NCBI GenBank assembly: GCA_964574215.1
Contig: CAZNLR010000035.1
Location: 1 to 55,326 of the forward strand
Origin: GCA-2725625 sp964574215
GTDB lineage: Bacteria; Pseudomonadota; Alphaproteobacteria; Rhodospirillales; UBA2165
Length of the DNA: 55,326 nt
Direction: 5' to 3'
The notes beneath the pieces are model-generated. The model was not told where the DNA came from and did no database searches. It saw only the letters and a list, made by a program, of their open reading frames with translations. Position numbers and translations under genes: made by a program. Shown piece after piece: positions 7,705 to 16,863 of this stretch. Positions within the stretch are counted from its first letter, which is position 1. Every line of letters begins with the position of its first letter.

Positions 7705-8937
7705 ATGAGCATATATCCGGTTTCCTTCACAGCCATTAAAAACGCGAGTTCGACGATCGCGGATGCCGGATTGGCGACCCCTTCTGTGGCGGCGCCGGAA
7801 CTATCGAATATTTGTGGTTCCGACGTCTTTCTGAAACTGGAAAACCTGCAACCGACGGGATCGTTCAAGGTTCGCGGCGCTCTCAACAAAATGCTGGCGG
7901 TGACCAAAACTGAAAAGGTGGCCGGCGTCGTGGCCATGTCTGCCGGAAATCACGCCCAAGGTGTCGCCTATCATGCACAAAGACTGGGTATTCCCGCCAC
8001 CATCGTTATGCCACGCCTCACCCCTTTCACCAAAGTCAATCGAACGGAGCGACTTGGCGCCAAGGTTGTGCTGGAGGGGGAAACCCTGGGTGAATCCCGT
8101 TTGCATGCGGATGATTTGGCGCAACGGGACGGTCTCGTATTTATTCATCCCTATGACGATCCGGAAATCATCGCCGGTCAAGGCACCGTTGGCATCGAAT
8201 TTCTCAACCAATGCCCCGATTTGGAGGCGCTTATTGTTCCCATTGGCGGAGGCGGGCTGATTTCAGGAATTTCCGTGGCGGTTCGGGAGATCAAACCCGA
8301 AATAGAAATTTACGGTGTCGAAGCTGCCCTCTATCCCTCTATGCGAAATATCATACGCGGAACCGATGATATTTGCGGTGGGCAGACCGTTGCCGAAGGT
8401 ATCGCCGTAAAAGCGGCAGGTGAGATCACCAGAAATATTATCCGCGATCTGGTAGACGACATATTCCTGGCCGACGAAAACGCATTGGAGCAGGCCATGC
8501 AACTGTGCATGAGGGAGCAACGTATTGTCGTTGAAGGCGCCGGCGCCGCGCCGTTGGCAGCGCTTCAAACTAACCGTAAGAGATTTGCCGGTAAAAAGGT
8601 CGGATTGGTTATATCCGGCGGCAATGTCGATGCACGATTGTTATCGACGGTTTTATTGCGGGGATTGGTCCGCGACGGGCGATTGATACGATTACGCCTG
8701 TCCATCGCCGATGAGCCCGGACAATTGTCCGGACTGACGGAAATAATCGGCGAAAAGGGTGGAAATATCGTGGAAGTCAGCCACCAACGCCTGTTTTACG
8801 ACGTACCCGTCAAGTCGACGGATGTCGATATATCATTGGAAACCAGAGACGCCGACCATGTAAAAGAGGTCATTGAGGCTCTCGAATCAGCCGGTTATCC
8901 GACCCGCCTGCTTTCCAGTTCCGCCGACGAGGGATAA
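7705..8937 (+). CDS. ilvA: Threonine ammonia-lyase (threonine dehydratase) with ACT domain
   Basis: A 410-residue PLP enzyme that deaminates threonine to 2-oxobutyrate. The PLP lysine is K55 in TGSFKVRGA, followed by SAGNHAQGVA and the glycine loop GGGGLISG. A single C-terminal ACT domain occupies about residues 330-405, which is the medium-length form of the family. Product use may be isoleucine synthesis or threonine breakdown; the ACT domain suggests amino-acid feedback. The stop codon is directly followed by the start codon of the cystathionine-enzyme gene, so the two are co-translated. Both enzymes can yield 2-oxobutyrate, which is a plausible reason for the pairing. The 239 bases upstream are AT-rich and hold no evident gene. 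Confidence 0.9.
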   Translation: MSIYPVSFTAIKNASSTIADAGLATPSVAAPELSNICGSDVFLKLENLQPTGSFKVRGALNKMLAVTKTEKVAGVVAMSAGNHAQGVAYHAQRLGIPATIVMPRLTPFTKVNRTERLGAKVVLEGETLGESRLHADDLAQRDGLVFIHPYDDPEIIAGQGTVGIEFLNQCPDLEALIVPIGGGGLISGISVAVREIKPEIEIYGVEAALYPSMRNIIRGTDDICGGQTVAEGIAVKAAGEITRNIIRDLVDDIFLADENALEQAMQLCMREQRIVVEGAGAAPLAALQTNRKRFAGKKVGLVISGGNVDARLLSTVLLRGLVRDGRLIRLRLSIADEPGQLSGLTEIIGEKGGNIVEVSHQRLFYDVPVKSTDVDISLETRDADHVKEVIEALESAGYPTRLLSSSADEG

Positions 8938-10104
8938 ATGACCGATAAGAATATGAACAAGTTCGCCACCCGCGCCGTTCATGCCGGCCAAAAACCTGAC
9001 CCAGCCACCGGCGCGATAACGACACCGATATTCGCGACTTCCACCTATGTGCAAGAGAGCCCGGGAAGGCACAAAGGGTATGTCTATTCCCGAAGTAAAA
9101 ACCCAACTCGTTCAGCCTACGAAAACGCCGTTGCAGACTTGGAAAGCGGGCAAGTCGGTCTTGCCTTTGCATCCGGAATGGCTGCCACGTCGACAATCCT
9201 GGAACTGCTCGATCAGGGAGATCATGTGTTGTCCATGATTGATCTCTATGGCGGTACGGTCCGCCTGTTCGAACAGGTGCGCCGCCGATCAGCCGGATTG
9301 GACTTTTCTTACGAAGACTTAACGACCAAGGAAAATATAACGAAGGCCATTCGTCCGAATACGCGCATGATTTGGATCGAATCCCCCACCAACCCGATGC
9401 TGAATCTGGTTAATTTCGGCATGATTGCCGCGATCGCCCGGGACCGTGGCATTCTGACCGTCGTCGACAACACCTTCGCCTCGCCGTGGGTGCAACAGCC
9501 TCTTGAGTTCGGCATCGACATCGTCATGCATTCGGCCACCAAGTATTTAAACGGACATTCCGACGTTATCGGCGGTGTAGCGGTGGTCGGCGACAATACT
9601 GATTTGGCCGAGCGTTTGTCGTTTCTGCATAATGCCGTCGGTGGCGTTGCCGGCCCCTTCGACAGCTATCTGTCCGCCCGCGGTCTTAAAACGCTGGCAA
9701 TTAGAATGGAACGTCATTGTGACAATGCTTTGGAAATAGCCAGGTGGCTGCAGAGCCATGCAGCCGTAAAAGAGGTTTATTATCCGGGATTGGATTCTCA
9801 TCCGCAGCATGATTTGTGTGTCAGCCAAATGAATGGAATTGGCGGCGGCATGGTAACGATTGAATTGGATACGGATCTGGCAGGCGCCAAGCGTTTTCTG
9901 GAAACATGCCGGCTATTCACCTTGGCCGAAAGTTTAGGTGGAGTGGAAAGCCTGATCGAGCACCCGGCAATAATGACGCACGCGTCTCTCTCTGACGAAC
10001 AAAGAAGAAAAGCCGGCATTTCGGATGGGCTGATCCGACTGTCGATCGGCATAGAGGATGTCGGAGATTTGATGGCCGATCTGGATTTTGCCTTGAATGC
10101 CTGA
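8938..10104 (+). CDS. Cystathionine gamma-lyase / gamma-synthase family PLP enzyme
   Basis: A 388-residue fold-type I PLP enzyme of the Cys/Met metabolism family. The PLP lysine is K202 in SATKYLNGHSD, with TVVDNTFASPW (174-184) and YSRSKNPTR (50-58) as cofactor and substrate loops. The C-terminal motif ESLGGVESLIEHPAIMTHAS is typical of cystathionine gamma-lyase and gamma-synthase. Lyase versus synthase versus O-succinylhomoserine sulfhydrylase cannot be settled by eye. Its immediate translational coupling to threonine ammonia-lyase favours a role in catabolic reverse transsulfuration, in which cystathionine is cleaved to cysteine and 2-oxobutyrate. It is a shorter paralogue of metY at 4587. 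Confidence 0.85.
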   Translation: MTDKNMNKFATRAVHAGQKPDPATGAITTPIFATSTYVQESPGRHKGYVYSRSKNPTRSAYENAVADLESGQVGLAFASGMAATSTILELLDQGDHVLSMIDLYGGTVRLFEQVRRRSAGLDFSYEDLTTKENITKAIRPNTRMIWIESPTNPMLNLVNFGMIAAIARDRGILTVVDNTFASPWVQQPLEFGIDIVMHSATKYLNGHSDVIGGVAVVGDNTDLAERLSFLHNAVGGVAGPFDSYLSARGLKTLAIRMERHCDNALEIARWLQSHAAVKEVYYPGLDSHPQHDLCVSQMNGIGGGMVTIELDTDLAGAKRFLETCRLFTLAESLGGVESLIEHPAIMTHASLSDEQRRKAGISDGLIRLSIGIEDVGDLMADLDFALNA

Positions 10105-10171
10105 CGACCAGACAACATTTTAAATTGACGTTGAAATTACCGGCAGCAGCACATATTTGCTCAAGATAGGA

Positions 10172-10185
10172 TTGAAATTAATCAA
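10172..10185. promoter_or_regulatory. FNR/FixK-like operator upstream of motA (near match)
   Basis: TTGAAATTAATCAA fits the TTGA-N6-TCAA core of FNR-family operators. Against the TTGAY-N4-RTCAA pattern there is one mismatch, an A at position 5. It lies 162 bases before the motA start in a 243-base intergenic gap. This gap also holds two CCGATAA sequences (10200-10206 and 10257-10263) that resemble sigma-28 -10 elements but lack a matching -35. Confidence 0.3.
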
Positions 10186-10347
10186 ACATTTGCAAATATC
10201 CGATAAACGAGTTCTTGATTCGAAAAATATCTTTGCTACGTTGATATTTATTCGGACCGATAATACGCGCAGACGATTGGGACCAAACCAGGACCTGACA
10301 GGGAACACGGCAAAATATACTTAAAAGTTTAATTCAGAGGTCATTGG

Positions 10348-11211
10348 ATGTTTTTCATAATAGGATTTATTGTCGTTTTCGGCAGCGTCATTGGCGGCTA
10401 TATGGCCCCTGGCGGACACGTCGACGTCCTATGGCAACCCTTTGAATTCGTGATCATTGGCGGCGCGGCGATCGGTCAGTTCATCATTGGCAATCCCAAA
10501 TCAGTCATTGCCGGCGTCGCCGGGTCCTTTGGTAAAATTCTAAAGGGCAGCAAATACAATAAGGATTCCTATCTCGAACTTCTCAGTGTCCTCTATTCCG
10601 TATTCCGGCTGGCGAAAAGTAAGGGCGATTTGGCGCTTGAAAGCCATGTCGAAAAACCCGAGGAAAGCTCCATTTTTTCAAAGTTCCCCTCCTTCGCCGA
10701 TGACCACCATGCCGTCGAGTTCTTGTGCGACTATTTACGACTGTTGACTTTGGGCGCCAGCACCTCCCATGAGGTCGAAGCGGTGATGGATCTGGAACTG
10801 GAAACCCACCACAACGAAGATCATTTGATCGCCCATGCCCTCGACGATATGGGTCAGGCCTTCCCTGCCCTGGGTATCGTGGCGGCGGTTTTGGGCGTTA
10901 TTCATACCATGGGTTCCATCACTGAACCCCCTGAAGTCCTGGGTCATTTGATCGGCGGCGCGCTGGTTGGAACCTTCTTCGGAATTCTGATATCCTACGG
11001 ACTGGTCAGTCCGATGGCCTCGGCGCTCGGCAAGACTTTTGCGGCCGACGCCAAGTATATGGAATGTATCAAGACCGGCGTGGTCGCCCATATGCAGGGC
11101 TATGCGCCTCAGGTTTCAGTTGAGTTTGCCCGGAAAGTCCTAAATTCCAACGTTCGCCCCAGTTTTGCGGAAGTTGAGGAGCAAATTCAAAATATTCCAC
11201 CGGATACGTAA
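10348..11211 (+). CDS. motA: Flagellar motor stator protein MotA
   Basis: A 287-residue inner-membrane protein. With MotB it forms the proton channel that drives flagellar rotation. Membrane segments are at about residues 1-20 and 33-50, then after a cytoplasmic loop at about 173-190 (FPALGIVAAVLGV) and 200-221 (HLIGGALVGTFFGILISYGL). The conserved prolines are P173 and P222. The cytoplasmic loop contains the charged stretch RLAKSKGDLALESH that faces FliG. A ribosome-binding sequence GAGG precedes the ATG. motB follows after 33 bases. Confidence 0.95.
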   Translation: MFFIIGFIVVFGSVIGGYMAPGGHVDVLWQPFEFVIIGGAAIGQFIIGNPKSVIAGVAGSFGKILKGSKYNKDSYLELLSVLYSVFRLAKSKGDLALESHVEKPEESSIFSKFPSFADDHHAVEFLCDYLRLLTLGASTSHEVEAVMDLELETHHNEDHLIAHALDDMGQAFPALGIVAAVLGVIHTMGSITEPPEVLGHLIGGALVGTFFGILISYGLVSPMASALGKTFAADAKYMECIKTGVVAHMQGYAPQVSVEFARKVLNSNVRPSFAEVEEQIQNIPPDT

Positions 11212-11244
11212 ATTTGATGCTGTTAATTTTGGAAGTGATATCCA

Positions 11245-12278
11245 ATGTCTGACGAAGCCGGCGGCGGTGGCGGTGGTGAAGGCGGCGGCGCAGTAGGCGG
11301 CGCATCAGTCTTTATCAAGCGCGTCAAAAAAGTAGAAGGCGGCGGCCACGGCGGCGCCTGGAAAATCGCTTACGCCGACTTTGTGACCGCCATGATGGCG
11401 TTCTTTCTCCTGCTGTGGCTGTTGAATTCGGTTACCCAGGAACAACTCGAAGGCATATCCAACTATTTCGCACCGGCCAGCGTTTCGGCGACGACCAGTG
11501 GCGCCGGCGGTGTTTTGGGCGGCCAGACGTTGAGCGAAGAAGGCTCCGAGGTCAGCGCCAGGGCCAAACCGACGGTCAGCCTGGCCCTGCCCCCGCCGAA
11601 AACAGGACTTGGCGGCGAGGAAGCATCTGAAGAGCCCAAACCACCGTCAAAAGAAGAAGCCACGAAAGAAGCTTTAAAAAAGGCCGAAGAAAAACAATTC
11701 GAAGAAGCCAAGGACGAGCTTAAAAAGGCGCTGATAGAAGTGCCGGAATCCGAAGAGCTATCCAAAAGTCTACTGGTGGACAATACGCCAGAGGGTTTAC
11801 GCATTCAGATTGTCGATCAGGAAGGTCTGCCACTATTCCGCAGCGGTGGCTTTTCGCCCGAGCCAAGGGCATTGACGTTGCTACAGATGGTTAACGGAGT
11901 AATCGCCAAAATGCCCCAGAAAATAGCCATCAGCGGTCATACGGATGCGGTGCCATTCGGCTCCGGCGCCGGCTATACCAACTGGGAATTGTCCGGCGTG
12001 TCATGTTGGATTTCGGCCTGGATGAATCTAGATTGCTACGTATCGTCGGGAGAGCAGCCACCGAACCATTGCTGAAAGATGATCCGAAACATGCTCAAAA
12101 CAGGCGGTTAAGCATTGTTCTTTTGCGTGGTACCGGTCAGCAGAATTTCGAAGAAGTTGAATTGGATGCGGATGGCAATCCCATAATCGATAAACCGAAA
12201 AGCCTGGATGAAGAAAAGAAAGAGGAAGAAGAAGGTGATACCATCGGCGGTATAAGGTTGCCACCAAACCGGCAGTAA
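11245..12278 (+). pseudogene. motB: Flagellar motor stator protein MotB, frameshifted by an apparent 22-base deletion
   Basis: The N-terminal part has the MotB plug and single membrane helix (KIAYADFVTAMMAFFLLLWL) with the proton-carrying D45. An acidic, lysine-rich linker and an OmpA-like peptidoglycan-binding domain follow. The first frame is coherent up to S250 in YTNWELS. It then runs out of frame to a stop at 12073-12075. The second frame resumes at 11997 with RVMLDFGLDESRLLRIVGRA and continues to 12278. Relative to the family only about eight residues of the type ADRANATR are missing. A deletion of 22 bases restores one frame and a 351-residue protein. The lost piece includes the peptidoglycan-binding arginine helix. 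Whether this is a mutation or an assembly error cannot be told. Confidence 0.85.
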
Positions 12279-12307
12279 TAGCGATCAGAACCCGGAGCAA
12301 TCTATCA

Positions 12308-12835
12308 TTGAGCAATTTAATCAACGGCCCGAATTTAAATAGCAGCTCTTCCGTCGATGTGGCCGATGACTTTGATCCACTCCATCATCCCGAGTATTAC
12401 GAAAGTATCATTTTCCGCCGGGTATCGGCCTATATCCTGGACGCAGTTATCATCGGGATATTAATCGGCCTTGCTTCTTTTTCGTTGGGATTGTTGGGCG
12501 TCGTTACATTCGGTGCGACCTGGGGGATCATGGGATTGGTCTTGTTTTTGATTCCCTTCGCCTATCATACGCTTTTAATCGGCGGTTCAATGTCTGCCAC
12601 CTTCGGTATGCGCGTGATGAATCTGGAAGTGAGAAACTGGATGGGTGGCCATCCGGAATATGTCCAGGCAGCCATTCAAACATTTCTTTTTTACGGCTCG
12701 ATTGCTTTGACGGCATGGTTAATACTGCTTATTGCCTTTTTTTCGGATTCCCGCAGGTGCCTTCACGATCTGTTTTCTGGTACAGTTGTTATAAATCGTG
12801 TGAACTATGCCGGTGAATTGGATAACCGAGAGTAA
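12308..12835 (+). CDS. RDD family membrane protein
   Basis: A 175-residue RDD-domain protein of unknown function. Residues FRRVSAYILDAVII carry the first R and D of the family signature, and RRCLHDLFSGTVVI carries the terminal RDD-type motif. There are about three or four hydrophobic segments, at about 42-60, 65-90 and 125-145. The start is a TTG at 12308 with CCGGAGCA about 8 bases before it; no ATG is better placed. It follows motB by 29 bases and is 6 bases from bpt, so it probably shares a transcript with bpt. Confidence 0.78.
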   Translation: MSNLINGPNLNSSSSVDVADDFDPLHHPEYYESIIFRRVSAYILDAVIIGILIGLASFSLGLLGVVTFGATWGIMGLVLFLIPFAYHTLLIGGSMSATFGMRVMNLEVRNWMGGHPEYVQAAIQTFLFYGSIALTAWLILLIAFFSDSRRCLHDLFSGTVVINRVNYAGELDNRE

Positions 12836-12841
12836 ATAGAA

Positions 12842-13624
12842 TTGAAACACAGCATTACCCAACGGCCCGTTTCATTTTTTATTACCGCGCCTCTGCCGTG
12901 TCCGTATCTCGACGGGAAAGTGGAGCGCCGGATCGTAACCGAGTTAAATGGCGTTGACGCCGCCTCCATGCACGACACCTTATCCCGCGTCGGATTCCGC
13001 CGAAGCCACAGCCTGGTTTATACACCTGTATGTCACGGTTGTTCCGCCTGTCACGCCGTGCGAACGGTCGTCGACGAGTTTCAGCCCTCGACCTCTCAAC
13101 GGCGGGTACTTAAGGCCAATGATGATATGCTGACAGAGGAAAAAGAGCCTGCCGCGACGGCGGAACAATTTGAACTTTTTTCCCGATACCAGGAATCTCG
13201 CCACACGGGTGGAGATATGGCCACCATGGATTTCTATGACTATCAGGCACTGGTCGAGGAAACTCCCGTCGATTCATCTCTGATCGAGTTCCGCGCCCCC
13301 GACGGCAAGTTGGTGGCCGGATGTCTCGTCGATCTCATGGCCGACGGTATTTCAGCCGTCTATAGTTATTTCGATCCGAAACTGCGCCAACGGAGCCTGG
13401 GCACCTATATGATTCTTTGGCTCATCGAAAGAGCTCAGGAACTCGGTCTACCCTATGTCTATCTGGGGTATTGGATCGGCGGCAGTCAGAAAATGGCCTA
13501 TAAGGACAAATTTCGTCCTCTCGAATACTATGGGGGAGACGGTTGGCGGCTTTTTTCCGATTCAATGGTAAAAAACGGTATCGACGATACGGCCGAATTA
13601 GGCGGCATTTCTGATACGGTTTAA
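12842..13624 (+). CDS. bpt: Aspartate/glutamate leucyltransferase (Bpt, arginyltransferase family)
   Basis: A 260-residue protein of the Ate1/Bpt aminoacyl-tRNA-protein transferase family. Bacterial Bpt attaches leucine to N-terminal Asp or Glu, marking proteins for ClpS/ClpAP degradation. The cysteine cluster VCHGCSACHAVR (about residues 63-74), the SYFDPKLRQRSLGTYMI segment and the C-terminal LGYWIGGSQKMAYK and RPLEYY motifs are all present. Length matches the family. The start is TTG at 12842, giving MKHSITQRPVSFFIT. It converges on the histidine kinase gene. Confidence 0.92.
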   Translation: MKHSITQRPVSFFITAPLPCPYLDGKVERRIVTELNGVDAASMHDTLSRVGFRRSHSLVYTPVCHGCSACHAVRTVVDEFQPSTSQRRVLKANDDMLTEEKEPAATAEQFELFSRYQESRHTGGDMATMDFYDYQALVEETPVDSSLIEFRAPDGKLVAGCLVDLMADGISAVYSYFDPKLRQRSLGTYMILWLIERAQELGLPYVYLGYWIGGSQKMAYKDKFRPLEYYGGDGWRLFSDSMVKNGIDDTAELGGISDTV

Positions 13625-13635
13625 GTTGTCGCGTT

Positions 13636-16548
13636 TTATTCTTCGTCATTTAAAACAGAAGAAATTTTTCGGGCCAATTCGTCTTTGGTAAACGGTTTGC
13701 TCAATACCGGATAATACGGTCTGCCATTTTCAGAATTTATGACGTCGTTTTCGGCATATCCCGTCATCAGAAGCGCTTTATCCGTCGCACAGCATATTTT
13801 TATAATGTTTATGAGTTCTATACCGGTGACGTTATTGGAAAGTATGACGTCGGAAAGAACCAAGTCTATATTTTTTTCTATGCAGCAATACTCTTCAGTG
13901 CATTTTTCAAGAACTTCTTTTCCGTCTCCACCATCGATGACGTCGTAGCCGAGATTCTTTAGTTGTTGAATGGTAATCTCGCGGACATCAATTTCATCCT
14001 CAACCACTAGAATTGTTTCACCGTGTCCCATGGGTAACTGGTCCTGTTTATTTGACGGGATCTCGGTCAGCACATCATCGGGCATGCATCTAGGCAGATA
14101 TAAAGTCACGGTGGTTCCAGTCCCCACTTCGCTTTTGATATCAACATATCCTCCGGACTGATTAACGAACCCGTAAACCATGCTGAGCCCCAGCCCGGAA
14201 CCCTCGCCGATTTTTTTTGTGGTGAAGAAGGGATCGATGATTTTTTCCAAATGACTTTTTTGAATACCCATGCCGGTATCTTCTACTGAAATAGCGATGT
14301 AATCTCCGCCCTTAAAATCTGGTATATCGAATTGAGGCTCGTCACCGATAGATTCGTTACGGCAGCCGATCGATAAGGTGCCGCCGGCCAGCATGGCGTC
14401 GCGGGAATTTAAAACAAGATTGAGTAATGAACTCTCCAATTGACCCCGGTCGATTACGATCGGCCAAAGGCCTTTGTGGACATCCCATTTGATATCGATA
14501 TTTTCGGACAGGGTTCGATTGATCAAAACCCGCAAGCCGTTTACCAGTGTGCCCACATCAGTTTTTTCCGGGCTGAGCTCTTGTTTGCGGGAAAACGCCA
14601 GTAGCCGGTTGGTTAATTCCGCGCCGCGCAAAATTGCTTTTTTAGCCGTGGCGGCAAAATCTTTCAGACTCGGTTTTTCCGCCTCTTCTTCCACGAATTC
14701 GATATTGCCCAGCGCCGCCATCAACAAATTGTTGAAATCATGGGCGAGGCCGGCAGACAGTTGTCCAATCGCCTCCATTTTTTGCGACTGCCGCAGTTGT
14801 TCTTCACGCTGCACTTCTTCAGTGATATCGGAAATGAAAATTATTTTACCGCCGTCGGGAAGCTCGTGCAGGCGCACGCGAACTTTTGTTCCGTTGGCGA
14901 GAGTCTCATCATAGGTGGCGCCAGTTTTTCGCTCTTCCCGTATGCGTTCGGCAATGTAACCTTCCTTGCCGCCGGAAAATTGGTCCATTGGCAAAACCGA
15001 AGCCAGTCGTTTTACAAAATCGATGCGGTTGGTGCCTGCAACCAGCAGATCTTCGACCAGCGGATACAATTCGCGGTAATAGCTGTTGCACATGACGAAC
15101 CGGTCGTCAGGGCCCCACAAAATGATTCCGAGGGGGGCCTTTTCCATGGCGTCGAAAAATCTTTTTTGCCCGCTTTCGATTTGAGCTTTCGACTGGACTT
15201 CAGCAGTTTCATCAATGGTCGTGCCACGATAACCGGTAAAGTTTCCTTCCTTATCGAGCACCGGTACGCCGGAAGAGCGGAGGTGAAAAATCTTTCCTTC
15301 TTCTTCGGATCGGGTAAACCGCAAGTCTTGGAATGGGCGATGGGCTTCCAAATCATCACGGTGTTTGCGCCAGACTTCGCTCTCCGGGTCGGCGTCACCT
15401 ATTTCCCATCGACTTTTGCCAATAAAGTTTTCGGGCTGACTTCGCCCGGATCCGTCCGGTGGCGGTGAGATAAAAGTAAATCTGTGATCCTCATCCGTCT
15501 CCCAGAAACGATCGCCGGCAGAAGTTGCAAAATCCTTGAAACGTTCTTCGCTTATAATGAGTTTTTCTTCGGTTAATTTCCTATCGGTAATATCTTCCTT
15601 GTTGGCTATATATTTTTTGATTTCGCCATCGGGTGCTTTGATTGGAGAAATTGACGCCAATTCCCAGAACAATTTACCGTCTTTCCGTTTGTTGAGAAAT
15701 TCCCCCTGCCATTCCCTGCCGGAAGTGATGGTGTCCCACAATTCTTTATATTCTTCTTTTGATTTATTGTCTGATTTTAGAAATCGGGGGTTTCGGCCGA
15801 TGACTTCTTCGGCCTTATAACCTGTCGTATTTACGAATTTTGAATTTACGTATTCGATATTGCCGTCGGTATCGGTGATAATTACGGAACTGGGACTTTG
15901 TTCGACCGCCTGCGAAAATTGCCGAACCGCTGCTTCATTTTTCTCAGCTCTAATTCTAGCTCGAGTGCCTCTTTTCAGGGCAACCGAAAGCGAAATTGCA
16001 AGGAGAATAAGGAATGCGACGAATGTTCCCAATACCAAGGTCGATTGCCGATTTGCACTCTGAATTTTCTTAGTCTGCAAATCGACCATTTCTTCCAAGC
16101 GCGATTGATAGTGCCAGAGATCCTTCTCCAGGGCTCTTTCTTTTGATAAATCGCGAATTATGGAATACAGCAATGTGCGGCCATCGAAATTTAGCGGCAC
16201 CGAGTGAACTTCGACGGTTCTAATTGATCCGTCGGCTAGCCGGTGCCGAAAAATAAAATAATTGCGGCCTTCAGTCTGGGCGAGCTTCCTTTCCGCCGCC
16301 ACTTGCTCCGCCGTAAAAGTGTTGATTTGTTGGATCGCCATTGATCGCAACTGATCGCGTGTATGGCCGTAAAATTTACCGGCGGCCTGATTGGCATCTA
16401 CAATCCTGCCGTTGCCGGGGTCAATCAAAAGCATAATCGAATTATGTTTTTCGAACGCTTCCTGAAACGTGGGCGACGCGGCTAACTTTTGATTACAAAA
16501 AAGCAGCACCAAAGCCAAACTTAGTGCATACCTGACTAACTTTTTCAT
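13636..16548 (-). CDS. Membrane-bound hybrid sensor histidine kinase with several PAS domains and a receiver domain
   Basis: A 970-residue sensor. A signal or first membrane segment (residues 1-24) leads to a periplasmic PAS-like domain (about 30-135) and a second membrane helix (169-191). Cytoplasmic PAS domains follow at about 207-325, 335-450 and 465-578. The HisKA domain has the phosphorylated H603 in LAHDFNNLL. The ATPase domain shows N714 in the N-box, DTGMGI at 757-762 and GEGSGLGL at 781-788. A receiver domain at about 845-968 has D900 and K951. The kinase should pass phosphate within itself and onward, yet no response regulator is adjacent. It is divergent from the TRAP genes, with an FNR-type box in the shared gap. 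The gene looks AT-richer than its neighbours. Confidence 0.93.
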   Translation of the reverse strand: MKKLVRYALSLALVLLFCNQKLAASPTFQEAFEKHNSIMLLIDPGNGRIVDANQAAGKFYGHTRDQLRSMAIQQINTFTAEQVAAERKLAQTEGRNYFIFRHRLADGSIRTVEVHSVPLNFDGRTLLYSIIRDLSKERALEKDLWHYQSRLEEMVDLQTKKIQSANRQSTLVLGTFVAFLILLAISLSVALKRGTRARIRAEKNEAAVRQFSQAVEQSPSSVIITDTDGNIEYVNSKFVNTTGYKAEEVIGRNPRFLKSDNKSKEEYKELWDTITSGREWQGEFLNKRKDGKLFWELASISPIKAPDGEIKKYIANKEDITDRKLTEEKLIISEERFKDFATSAGDRFWETDEDHRFTFISPPPDGSGRSQPENFIGKSRWEIGDADPESEVWRKHRDDLEAHRPFQDLRFTRSEEEGKIFHLRSSGVPVLDKEGNFTGYRGTTIDETAEVQSKAQIESGQKRFFDAMEKAPLGIILWGPDDRFVMCNSYYRELYPLVEDLLVAGTNRIDFVKRLASVLPMDQFSGGKEGYIAERIREERKTGATYDETLANGTKVRVRLHELPDGGKIIFISDITEEVQREEQLRQSQKMEAIGQLSAGLAHDFNNLLMAALGNIEFVEEEAEKPSLKDFAATAKKAILRGAELTNRLLAFSRKQELSPEKTDVGTLVNGLRVLINRTLSENIDIKWDVHKGLWPIVIDRGQLESSLLNLVLNSRDAMLAGGTLSIGCRNESIGDEPQFDIPDFKGGDYIAISVEDTGMGIQKSHLEKIIDPFFTTKKIGEGSGLGLSMVYGFVNQSGGYVDIKSEVGTGTTVTLYLPRCMPDDVLTEIPSNKQDQLPMGHGETILVVEDEIDVREITIQQLKNLGYDVIDGGDGKEVLEKCTEEYCCIEKNIDLVLSDVILSNNVTGIELINIIKICCATDKALLMTGYAENDVINSENGRPYYPVLSKPFTKDELARKISSVLNDEE

Positions 16549-16605
16549 TCTGCAATTCTCAGATTCTTAGTTTTGCGAATTTACTGAAATTTGCGTCTGA
16601 ATTCA

Positions 16606-16619
16606 TTGACACCTGTCAA
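16606..16619. promoter_or_regulatory. FNR/FnrL-type operator, perfect match to TTGAY-N4-RTCAA
   Basis: The 14 bases TTGACACCTGTCAA form arms TTGACA and TGTCAA around CC. This exactly fits the operator pattern of FNR/FnrL/FixK regulators. It is centred about 64 bases before the histidine kinase start codon and 251 bases before the dctP start codon. The window encodes an FNR-type protein at 53148 with the matching E-x-x-S-R recognition helix. Binding is inferred, not shown. Confidence 0.5.
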
Positions 16620-16733
16620 AGGTTTGGAAGATTTGTTGGTATTTCTAAAAAGTGCAACTCAACGGATCATAACCAGCAGTACGGGTGAATGATCTTTGGG
16701 CTTTATTAATTGACAATCAAAGTCAGTAGTTTG

Positions 16734-16761
16734 TTGCGCGAAATTCGATTAAGTCTATACT
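16734..16761 (+). promoter_or_regulatory. Possible sigma-70 promoter of the TRAP locus
   Basis: TATACT at 16756-16761 is a good -10 element. TTGCGC at 16734-16739 is a weak -35 with a 16-base spacer. The start of transcription would be about 95 bases before the dctP ATG. The -35 matches only partly, so an activator may be needed. Confidence 0.3.
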
Positions 16762-16863
16762 CGATTGACGAAAGCATTCTGTTTACAAAAGACTGCATTC
16801 AACGCGTTCGGAAAATCCGAACTTTTACAGGGTAAAAAAAACAACTATCGGGAGGCGACAATA

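Larger units (their letters stand above)
16549..16863. other. Divergent regulatory region between histidine kinase and TRAP genes
   Basis: About 315 bases without a gene. It contains the FNR-type box at 16606-16619, a TTGACA/ATCAA cluster at 16710-16720 and a promoter-like pair at 16734-16761. A run of TTG-initiated codons upstream in the frame of the binding protein is not taken as coding, because the Tat signal peptide begins at the ATG at 16864. Confidence 0.6.

Noticed and set aside
10256..10263. Sigma-28 promoter of motA
   Set aside because: A CCGATAA -10-like element is present, but no TAAA-type -35 element stands 15 bases upstream.
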